Assembly: GCA_023053575.1 (NCBI GenBank)
Contig: JAKZAP010000020.1
Span: 20,422,764 to 20,486,763 of the forward strand
DNA: 64,000 nt
Direction: 5' to 3'
From: Branchinecta lynchi
Lineage: Eukaryota; Arthropoda; Branchiopoda; Anostraca; Branchinectidae
Shown here: positions 44,201 through 56,200 of the stretch, piece by piece
Layout: each line of letters starts with the position of its first letter
Numbering within the stretch: position 1 is the first letter of the stretch
Notes under the pieces: model-generated
The model's input: the letters and a program-made list of their open reading frames with translations, nothing else
Told to the model about the DNA's origin: nothing
Databases searched by the model: none
Program-made: the position numbers and the translations under genes

Positions 44201-47200
44201 AGGTAAGCAGGAAGTCTCGATCCGTACGTCAAAATAGATATGGCTTACAGAGGTGTATCTGAACTTGGTTGTCTCAGATGAATAACTATTTGCTGAATTA
44301 ACCTATTTCCATATTTTAATAGTAAAAATGTTCCAAGGATTCTGGCGAAGAGAAGACCCAATTGTCTGGATCAAATATTGAATTTTTAGGATCCCATCGA
44401 AACCTTGGGTTTCCTTTCGAAACGATTATTCGAAACTGATTATCTTATCGGCTAAAATACTGCTTAACAAATATGTCATGGAGTCTACTAGAATGATATT
44501 TCGTTTTTTACTGCCCTAAACAGATACCTCAGCTAAGATTAATTCTAGTGGTATTCCGTCCCTTCTTGGCAAGGGTCCTCACCGTTTATACGATTATTCG
44601 CAGTTAGCTGGGCTGAAGGCATATCTATGACCATATTTACGGGATCTCACAAAGACCAGAATCTTTTCATTTTTCATTTTCAATACGAGTTTAGAAGGGA
44701 TTACAGGGCACATCGCCTTTGTGTCTTCTTCAACATAAACTGTTACACACAACGACTCATTACCTACAAATTTTTCTTTCCCGCCTTCATCAACCTTTTT
44801 AACTGGCATATGAATTTGAATATTTTATCTTATTTTTGACAAGTCTTTGTTATATCCAAACTAGTGTAGAATTATCGTTTTTTATATATTTAGTGTTGGA
44901 TGATGGACGAGAACCACTAAATCGGCTTGACCGTTGTATCAATTTTGAAAATAAATTGAGCTGAATTACTAGTGAACAGCTTACCTTGAGCTCGTCCAGC
45001 TTCTGAACGTAGACTGATTTCTGGCAGTTCTCTCCCTCGTCGTACAACCAGTTCTCCATTTCATCAAGCTTGGCAAGAAGTGGGGTCTTCTCTGACTCTT
45101 TCAAGAAAGGCTCGAGATCAGACTCGTCTGTCGATCTATTCCGAGAATCATAGACGTACTCTTCTAGTGCGTTCTTAGAATCCAGGCGTTCGCGTTCCTG
45201 TTTGTCGTGGGCGATCAGGTGGGCCTAATAAGAGAAAATAAGATTGAGCGCTTCCTCTCATCGAAAGGAACGTTCCAGCAAAAAAAAGCTTTTGTATCCA
45301 AAAGTTTAAGCGCGGTACAGTCGACACCCCATTCAGAGGCGTTACTAGCCAAAATCTTTTTTTTTTTTGGGGGGGGGGACGAGGCATTTACCGGCTGGCT
45401 GGTAATTTTTACCGACTGTTTCTGCAGAAACAAGACCAAAGGTGTCGATGGGATCCCAAAAATCTAATATTTGATTCAGACAATCGGGTCTTGTCTTCGC
45501 CAGATCCAGTCTTGGACAGGCTAATCATCAGAGAAAACTAAGTTCAGATATACCTCTATAAGCCGTATCTATTTTGACGATACTGACCGAGACTTCCTGC
45601 CGATTTCAGACCGAACTACTAGTCCAGCAACAAAAAAAATTCAGAAACAAAACCAGCGTAACATCTAATCAACTTTAAATAAAAGTTTGACTTAAAAAAC
45701 CATTGTCATATACCGACTCAGCCTCTCTTCCCCTTAATCTGTCATCTAATCGAACTTTTGCTTCTAACAAGTTTTCCGGTTTTGGCGGATTCTGGGCGAA
45801 GTAGTTGTCCCGCGAGAAAAAATTTTTCACCACCATGCTCGGCATGTCTTTTTACCCATAAATCTAACATTTAATCAACCTCAAATTAAACTTTTACTTT
45901 TAACCAACTTTCCGGTTTTCACCGGATTTCGGACTAACTACATGTTCGGCGAGAAAATCTTTTCACCATCGTGTTCAACATGTCTTCTTACCCCTAAATC
46001 GACCATTTAATCATCAGACTTTAACTTTTAACCAATTTTCCGGTTTTTGCCGGATTCCGGACGAACTACTTGTTCGGCGTGAAAATGGTTTTCACTGTCG
46101 TGCTCAGCATGCCTTCTTACTCCATAATCGACTATCAAATTAGCTGTTTAAAAATATTTTGTTTGTCCCTTAATTTGAAACCCCTTCCCCACCCCTAAAT
46201 ATGGAGCTACATAGCCCATCTACGAACTTGACCTTACCCTTGACCCAATGAATCCTCACACCAAGTTTCATCAAAATATCTCATTGCCTTCGAGAATTAT
46301 CGTGCTTACAGACGGACATTTTTGCGATGTCATAGGTATCCCTCAACTTAAATTTTGGGATCCCAAAAACGACTGTTATCAATAACAAAAAATGACGGTT
46401 TGGAAAAAAATCGACTGATTTTCAGAAAAAATCGACTGTTTTGACGAAAAATCGACCAATTTTCGGAAAAACCGACTGTTTTCATAAAAAAGTCAACTAT
46501 TTTGACTAAAAATTACCGACTGGCCGACAGTATTGGGGGGGGGGGCATCAACCCCTTCCCCCCAGTCGTGACGCCCTTGCCCATTTCACTCAGTTGCTTT
46601 TGTAGTTTGAAAATTGTTTACTTTTGTAGTGTGTCTAGGCATGGGCACTTTTCTGTTTTTGCATTCAAACAGGAACAGGCAGAAACAGGTCACACAAGAA
46701 CAGAAACAGAAAGAAAACAGGAAACTTGAAAACAGGTCCTGTTCTGTTTTAACAGAAATGATGACTTCGAAAACAGAAACAGCTGTTAAACAGGCGAAAA
46801 AAAACAGAACCGGCTGTTTAAAACAGGTGTTTTTTTTATTATTTGATTTCCCGTATTTTTTATTATTTTTATAGCAGAGTTCACCTATAGTTTGCCCTGT
46901 ACCAAGAAGTATCTTAAATAGTTCTTCCTTGCACCGCACAGATGCCTTTCTTCGAGTTCTTTTCATAGAACAACAAATATCTTGGTCCATAATGCCAGCT
47001 CCCTTTATCAATGAATTACACTTTTTCCCGATGGAAAATGAGCCATGGAAGTTTCGTTTGTCTTAACAACAAATTTTCGCATAGCCCACCTTTCCACTTA
47101 GATTGTTTGTTAGCAATTAAGCAAGCTTCACTTCGTGACAGTGGTTGGTGACGATGGTCATTTTTTTGTGAGAAGAGGGTCGTGAGGGATGCATGTTCAA

Positions 47201-50200
47201 TTAGAATACCGAATAGCTTTTCCTCGGTGGTTTCTTTTGAGCATGGTCATACAAGGCTCAGAACGCGCGGATTTCTCGGCTGAATGTGAGTCTACTATTC
47301 TGCGAAAATTCGTGAAACGGAGTTTCACTTTCATTATCAAGTAGAAAAAAACTCAACTTTTCCGTATAGAACTGAGGTTGTGCCAAAAATACTGTCAGGA
47401 ATTCCAGTTATCGTTTGTTTACATCATGAACCGGTGCGGATGTTGTGATGTCGCTAAGCTAGTTTCAGCCTTTCTAGCCTTTTCGAAGTTAAAAGTTCTA
47501 GACTTTTGAAATCACATTTAACTTCGCTGCACAGATAATACGTCATGTGAGCCCTTCTTGGTGATCACATGTTCGGTTTTAGTGGAAATTTCGACACTCC
47601 ACTCTTGCGGCCGCGATAGCCGGTTTCCCGTTCTCGGTTTTCACCGTTTTATTTTGGCATTCTTACCTCGTGAACCATGACAGATGCTAATTTGAAACCT
47701 GTGATTCTTGGGGTCTAGTTGTGACTTTTGGGATTCAACCCCCGATACACTCTCGGTTCAAAGGCAATTGGTCACAATCCCCCCAGTGACTAATGTTTCC
47801 TTTAAAGTCTAACCTAAAAAGGCTGGGATAGGACAATCTAGTTACCCATCACTTATTCACTTAAAACAGCTTGAAGAGCTGCTGAAAATGCGTTACTTCG
47901 TTGTTCCGCTATTCACGAATAATCGTTTTTCAAATAGTGGAATTTCCGTGGGATTTGTGGTACCTCTATGCGCTTGTATTTTTGCTGCACGCCTTACGAG
48001 AAAGGTTTATGATTTTTCTTTTATTCCGGCACTAAACACTCTTCACCAATCTCACCACTGCCCAATGAAAAGCAGCGTTTGTGTTTAGATTAAAATTTCC
48101 CGAGTCATAGTAGAATTTGTGTTGTGGGGACGGCCGCACATATTTTGAACGTCATAACTAGAGCAGATAGTGGAAAATAAAAAATTCCCTTTGTAGAATC
48201 CCAATAATTCAGTATATTTAATTAAATGACACAAACATTAGTTGGCTGGAATTACAGGCAATTAGTTGCCTGACTAAATTCGTAAACTTGCTAAACATGC
48301 CTGGTACTAAGGTGGAACTTTGGAATGCGTGAACAACATTGTCCAGATGGGTCATTGGACCCACCCAAAGACCCATCTAGATGTATCTTTCGGTGATACT
48401 CCCCCCCCCCCCACATCCAAACGCTGGCAACTTGTCCCATATTGACCAATGAATTAAAAGTCAAGGGCGAATGGTCATTAGGCTGTTCGTACACAATATA
48501 TGAAACAGAGATGGGCGAATCCGAATCCGGATTCGGGTTCGAATCCAGGGTTCGTCCGTTTGGCCGGATTCGAATCTTCTGCTTCTCAGGCTGGATTCGG
48601 ATTCGGACTCGGATTCCAGACCCTCAATCTTACGAATCCGCTCAAATATCTATTCTACATCCTTTCAGTTTCCGTTTTCCCAATTTTAACACAGTGGGCT
48701 TTAGACAATAAAATTTGTTTGGTGTCCACCACCAAATATGTTAAGTAATTTATCAAATTATCTGATTACCTGAAATATCAGTGTTTTTTGTCACCTTTGA
48801 TTTTTAAACTATAACCTATGAACATGATTTAATTTTTGTTAAGGTTCGAATTGGCGTCCTCAGCATGAAATGGTGGATTCGGATTCGGACTCAGATTCGT
48901 ACCTAGCCCTGGATTCGGATTCGAATCCTTTCGTGATCGGATTCGCCCATCTCTGATATGATATACGTTTTACTTTTACACATCACCTTTGAGCGCTTGC
49001 GCACTTGTTCATATTGGACCCGAAGGCGGCTGCTGCCACGAAGGGTCGGAAAGCTGCAACAGTAGTCTAAGACTTCGCTGACTACGTATCCATTTAGCTC
49101 AGTCAAATGCAATTCGCCGTCAGCTTGAGCTGAATAAGTATTTAGAGTATATGAAGTTTCCATTTTTTGCTGTTGTTCCTACTATTAACTGATTCTTGCT
49201 CAATATTTTTGATAGCCGTCACCGCATCCACATTTCGCGTGGGTCACTGGTAAGGCTGACAAATTGGCCTCTTTTGGAATATGGCATTTCGAAATTATGG
49301 AAATCTTGAGTTAAAAGATTTGTTGTACTGATAGGGCGGGTTGCCCCCAAAAAACAGATTTGGCTGTTTAAACAGGTAAAAAAAACAGGAACAGGGCAAA
49401 ACAGGGTACACCAAAACAGAACAGAACAGGTGAGAAAAAAAACAGCTGGCTTCAAAACAGCTGTTCTGTTTATTTTGGGTCCCTGAAACAGAAAACAGTA
49501 AACAGTAAAACAGGAGGAAAAAAACAGAAACAGAAACAGAAAACAGGAACAGTGCCCATGCCTAAGTGTGTCAGTTTCTGTGTGAAGTGCATCTGATCCG
49601 TTTTGTACTTGTGTAGTAGTGACGACAAGCTAAAAGCTTAACGCCAAATGTAATATAACAATAAAAAGTTTTGTTTGGCCAGAAAAGCACAAATATCAGT
49701 AGATACAATTTCTATTCCAATACTCGAACACTAACCACTTCGAAACTATGCTGAGCTTCTCAAAGATCACAAACCCCTCTCGGCTGTTTTCAGCCCCGCA
49801 CAACCTTGGGTTTGATCAACAGCACGGAGAAATCTGCAAAACGTGTTTGTCGTGAGCGATCAGGTGGGCCTAATAAGAGAAAATAAGATTGAGCTCTTTT
49901 CTCTTCGAAAGGAACGTTCCAGCGCTTCTGTAAAAGTATTGTATCACCGGACAGAAGCGCAAATATCAGTAGATACATTTTTTTATTCCAATATTCGAAC
50001 AATAACCACTTCTCCTGGCCCCGTTTTGGACCAGTCAACCCCACTAACGAAAGCTATGCTGAGTTTCTCAAAGATTACAAACCCGTCTCTGCTGTTTACA
50101 GCCTCGCACACCCTTGGGTTTGATCGCTGACACGGAGAAATTTGCAAAACGGGAATCGCTGACCAATCAGCTCATTTGAAGGGATGCGCGGGAGCCTGAT

Positions 50201-53200
50201 CTGGCTCGAAAAGCGCTGATTACAGAGAATGCAAGAATCAGTCTAACGGCCGTTAGCGTGGACAGACATTACATACAATGTTCGGCATCTCGGGAATCCT
50301 TTACAAGGACCCTCGCACTATTTATTCTTCAACTTACAGTATATTAAACTATTCGAATACTTTAAAACTAGGCTGTGCTTTCAACAAATAAACCACGGTT
50401 TTGGCTGTTTCAAGCCTTTTCCGAGATCCGCTGACTTGTAGCAGAAACAGGGAAGCAATTTACATAACCGGTTTTTCTGACGGAAAAACTTCTCGCAGAC
50501 AACCGTCGACAGCGTGGTGATACACACCGAAGGTAGCAACACACGGTAAGACAAAAATCAGCGTGATTTTATCAGAGGGGTTAGAATGTACCGTACGAAA
50601 TCGGGGTCTCCGGTCTTAGAAATATATGGGTCATTATGGAAGTAGGGTGCGTTAGTATCATAGGTAAGACATGTCCTTTAAGGTTCTCAAGCTTCGAACA
50701 ACTGTCGTCACATAGCTCTATCTAATGCTCTTGTTATGCGATCGACAGGCAACGAAAGATGAACAACTTGTAACGCACTGCCCGCGATGTAAGTGCAGTA
50801 AACAGAACGGAGAAAGGGAATTACTGAGACGTAGAAAATAGGGAAGTTCGCCTGGCAAGGTTTAAACAAATAATGCAACCAACAGCCGAGACGCTTTTGC
50901 TTGAGTGTCCAAGATAAGGTCCCATCCGACGGTTTGCAAGTTCTGAATACAATTTTAACTTCTGAATATACAAAATAACAGAAAAAAAAGTAAGAAGTAA
51001 CAAAACCTGCATTTTTGAGAGATGACAATTTAATATGTTTGTCTTCCCCTGTCGCGGTGTTTCGCTAGACCCTTATAGTTTAACTGAAAAGCCAATTTTT
51101 GTGTGTTACATTTGATTGAACACACTGAATTATTTGGATCCTGCAAAGGGATTCTAGTTATGACATTCAGAATATCTGCAGCTGTCCCCACGACGAATAT
51201 GATGCAGGGAACTTTAATCTCAACAAGAGCTCGGATTTCAGTGGGCAGTGGTGAGATTGGTGAAGATTGCTTAGTGCCTGAACAAAAAGTCATAAATTTT
51301 TCTCGTAAGGCATACAACAAAGCGAATAGAAGTACAACAAATCACACGGAAATTCCGCTATTTGAAAATCGATTTTTCGTAATAGCAGAAAAACGAACTA
51401 ACGCATTTTCAGCAGGTCTTCAAGCCAGTTTTAGTGAATAAGTGATGGGTACCTAGATTGTCCCATCCCAGCCCTTTTCGGCTAAACTTTAACACATACA
51501 TCAACGCAATAAATTTCCAATCCAACTACAAACTTACCTCCTTCTCAATGAAGGCGTTCAGCTGCGCCTCCGACATACCGGCTGTTCGACTATCAATGGG
51601 CAGTTCAACTGACTTAACCAACACCTTCTTCGGTTCTTCTTTCTTTTCCTCTTTCGGTTGTTCAGTATCCATAGTTTCTTCCGGTTTCTTGTCCGCTTCC
51701 GGTCCGTTAGGAACTTCCGTCTCCATTGCATCCGGTCCCGTTGCGACTTTTTGTTCATGGAGGGAGGCGCTGCTAACAGTGAACACTCCGTCGGCGTTGA
51801 TTCGGATCTTGATCTTGACTTTCTGGGCTTCACCATCAGCTGATGGACGTACGTCCTTGATCATGAACTCACCTGGAAACGAAAAACTGGAAAGTCGTAT
51901 TCCATTCAAGGTTCCAGGCAGAGTCACGCTGTCAAAGTTTCATAACAGATAACACAAGATAAATTCTCCTTGAGCCCAAGCTGACAGAGAAACATATAAC
52001 AATGCATAAAATGGATATGCTCAAAGTAATAGCGTAGTAGTAAGCATCGTAGCTGACGTATCCGTTCTATCACGAACAAATAATCAGATAGAACCTCCGT
52101 CTCCTTATCTCTGTAATATGACAATGCTGGTCGAATATTTCCCCATACCCGGCCCGCTGCAAACGAGTGGACGTATTAGCTTTGTGGCATGTCACGTTTC
52201 GTTACCTCTATATGTTGCTATACCGCTGTGAAGCCGCGCAGAGGAAAAGCAGAAGTCAAAGCCGATTGGTTCTCTGGACGCACTCCAGAGCGGGTCAGCG
52301 CGTCTCCTGCACTTACTGCTCTGCGATAGTAAGGGCGAAGACGGAAGTAGACTGGTATCAGCTCAAAAGCTAGAGCAAACACCCCAGATCCGCGCTGTTT
52401 TATCGGGGAATCCATAGTCGCTGCATGAGACAAAAGATGAAGGTTCTATCTGATTATTTATTCTTGGTTCTATTCATTATTTCAACAGAGTTGATTCTAT
52501 GCATTGTTTGAACACAGATAGCACAAGTAGGCATGGGCACTGTTCCTGTTTTCTGTTTCTGTTTTTTTCCTCCTGTTTTACTGTTTACTCTTTTCTGTTT
52601 CAGGGACCCAAAATAAACAGAACAGCTGTTTTGAAGCAAGCTGTTTTTTTTCTCACCTGTTCTGTTCTGTTTTGGTGTATCCTGTTTTGCCCTGTTCCTG
52701 TTTTTTTTTTACCTGTTTAAACAGCCAAATCTGTTTTTTGGGGGAAACCCGCCTTATCAGTACAACAAATCTCTTAACTTAAGATTTGCATCATTTCGAA
52801 ATGCCACATTCCAAAAGCGGCCAATTTGTCAACCTTACCAGTGACCCATGCGAAATGTGGATGCGATGACGGCTATCAAAAATATTGAGCAAGAATCAAG
52901 CAATAGTAGGAACAACAGCAAAAAATGAGAACTTCAGATACTGTAAATATTTATTCAGCTCAAGCTGACGGCGAATTGCATTTGACTGAGCTAAATGGAT
53001 ACGTAGTCAGCTAAGTCTTAGACTACTTTTGCAGCTTTCCGCGGACCCTTCGTGGCAGCAGCCGTCTTCGGGTCCAATATGAAAAAGTGCGCAAGCGCTC
53101 AAACGTGATGTGTAAAAGTAAAACGTATATCATATCAGAGATGGGCGAATCCGATCATGAAAGGATTCGAATCCGAATCCGAATCCAGGGCTAGATATGA

Positions 53201-56200
53201 ATCCGAATCCACCATTTCATGCTGAGGATTCGAATCCAAAATTGAATCCGGATTCGAATCCGACCTTAACAAAAATTAAATCATGTTCATAGGTTATAGT
53301 TTAAAAATCGGAGGTGACAAAAAGAACTGACATTTCAGGTAATCAGATAGTGTGATAGATTACTTAACATATTTGGTGGCCCACTGCGTAAAAATTGGGA
53401 AAACGAAAACTGAACGGAGGTAGAATAGAAATTTGAGCGGATTCGTAAGATTGAGGGTTTGGAATCCGAGTCCAAAACCGAATCCAGCCTGAGAAGCAGA
53501 AGATTCCAATCCAGCCAGAAGGACGAATCCTGGATTCGAACCTAAATCCGGATTCGGATTCGCCCAGCACTGTATCATATATTGTGTACGAACAGCCTAA
53601 TAACCATTCGCCGTTGACATTCATTGGTCAATATGGGCCCAGATACCAGCGTTTGGATGTGGGGGGGGGGGGGGGGGGTTAATACCGAAAGATACATCTA
53701 GATGGGTCTTTGGGTGGGTCAAAGACCCATCTGGACAAGGATGTTCACGCATTCCAAATTTCCATCTTAGTACCAGGCATGTTTAGCAAGTGTGCGAATT
53801 TGGTCAGGCAATTTACTCTGGGCCCAGTTGCACATAATTCGCAAAACAGTGGTAAGCCTTTAAAATTTAACTGAAAAGCCAACTAAGTTTTGTGTCATTT
53901 AATTGAACATACTGAATTATTAGGATTCTACAAAGGGAATTTTTTATTTTCCACTATCTGCTCTAGTTATGACGTTCAGAATATATGCCGCCGTCCCCAC
54001 AACGCAAATTCTACTATGACTCGGTCCCCACAACGCAAATTCTACTATGACCCGGGAAATTTTAATCTAAATACAAACACAGCTTTTCGTTGGGCAGTGG
54101 TGAGATTGGTGAAGATTGTTTAGTGCCGGAACAAAAGAAAAATCATAAATCTTTCTCGTACGGGGTGCAACAAAAATACAAGCGCATAGAGGTATCACAA
54201 ATCACATGGAAATTCCACTATTTGAAAAACAATTATTCGTGAATAGCGGAACAACGAAGAAACGCATTTTCAGCGGCTCTTCAAGCTGTTTTAAGTGAAT
54301 AAGTGATGGGTAACTAGATTGTCCTATGCCAGCCTTTTTAGGTTAAACTTTAAAGGAAACATTAGTCACCAATTTGAACCGAGAGTGTATCGGGGGTTGA
54401 ATCCCAAAATTGACAAGTAGACCCCAAGGCCCACAAGTACACCAAGTTTCAAATTAGCATCTGTCATGGTTCACGAGATAAGAATGCCAAAATAAAACGG
54501 TGAAAACCGAGAACGGAAAACCGGCTATCGCGGCCGCAAGAGTGGAGTGTTCATAAATGAATTTTCCAGTAAAACCGAACATGTGATCACCAAGAAGGGT
54601 TCACATGACGTATTATCTGTTCAGCGAAGTTAATTGTGATTTCAAAAGACAAGTACTTTCAACTTCTAAAAGGCTAGAAAGGCTGAAACTAGCTTAGCGA
54701 CATCACAACATCCGCACCGGTTCATGATGTAAACAAACGATAACTGGAATTCCTGACAGTATTTTTGGCACACCCTCAGTTCTATACGGAAAAGTTGAGA
54801 TTTTATCAACTTGATGATGAAAGTATAACTCCGTTTCACGGATTTTCGCAGAATAGTAGATTCACATTCAGCCGAGAAATCCGCGCGTTTTGAGCCTTGA
54901 ATGACCATGCTCAAAAGAAACCACCGAGGAAAAGCTATTCGCTATTCTGATTGAACATGCATCCCTCGCGACCCTCCCCCCACACAAAAATGACCATCAT
55001 CACCAACCACTGTCACGAAGTGAAGCTTGCTTAACTCTGAGTTTGTATGATCCGTAAACTTTAGTTTATTACCGATCACTATGACAAACAATCCAAGTGG
55101 AAAGGTAGGCTATGCGAATTTTTTTTGTTAAGACAAACGAAACTTCCATGGCTCATTTTCAATCGGGAAAAAGTGTAATTCATTGATAAAGGCAGCTGGA
55201 ATTCTGGACCAATATATCTGTTGTTCTATGAAATGAACTCGAAGAAAGGCATCTGTGCGGTCCAAGGTAGAACTATTTAAGATACTTCATGGTACAAGGC
55301 AAACTATAGGTGAACTCTGCCGTAAACATAATAAAAAATACGGGAAATCAAATAATAAAAAAAAAAACTGTTTTAAACAGCCGGTTCTGTTTTTTTTTCG
55401 CCTGTTTAACAGCTGTTTCTGTTTTCGAAGTCATCATTTCTGTTAAAACAGAACAGGACCTGTTTTCAAGTTTCCTGTTTTCTTTCTGTTTCTGTTCTTA
55501 TGTGACCTGTTTCTGCCTGTTCCTGTTTGAACGCAAAAACAGAACAGTGCCCATGCCTAAGCACAAGGATGCATGTTTTCAACAGATAACACTTGGAATG
55601 TTAGCTGTTAGGTTTTTCATGCGTTATGCGTCATCATAGGAAAATAGTATAGCTTTCACAAACACAACAGGCAGATTCTCGGTAGGTTATTAAGAGGCAA
55701 AAAACTTACCGATTTCTTGTCGCGGGTACGGTATCTGGCCAATGTAAGCAGCTCGTAAGAAGAACGGCTCCTTTCGCTTCAAAGTCATCATCTTCGTGAA
55801 AGGTACAGCGTGGAATCGTGGGAACAGTTCCATCTCCCTACAAACAATAATAATAAAGGCTTCTATTTCGCCAACGACACAAAGGAATAGATATAAAGGG
55901 GATGCGAATATGATTTTCTTTATCCGGTACATAGTGCATACCATCCCGTCTACCGATATCTACCTCAATGTCGGAAGTTAACCTTCAAGATCCTAACATT
56001 TCCTGACCAACAAGACCAAAGGTGTCGATGGGATCCCACAAATCTAAGATTTGATCCAGACAACTGAATCATCAGAGAAAACCGAGTTCGGGAAGTCTCT
56101 TAAAAAATAAAGTGAATTGAACTTTAACGACTGGGAGGGGGGCATCGAGACTGTGCGGGGTGGATATGAAAGTGCTTGAGAGATGTGGAAGACATGGGGT

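Larger units (their letters stand above)
43047..44415 (-). mobile_element. Family A element, copy 6, with three secondary insertions
   Basis: GGGATCCCAAAACG at 43049 on the plus strand and GGATCCCATCGAAACC near 44390. Interrupted by ~60 bp at 43068-43127, by a retroposon tail at 43169-43391, and by a hAT MITE at 44035-44199. Lies in HSPA4 intron between exons e and f. Confidence 0.85.

Noticed and set aside
51558..51836. Arg/Lys-rich ORF on the minus strand
   Set aside because: It is an out-of-frame shadow of HSPA4 exon d, whose frame gives conserved Hsp110 sequence.
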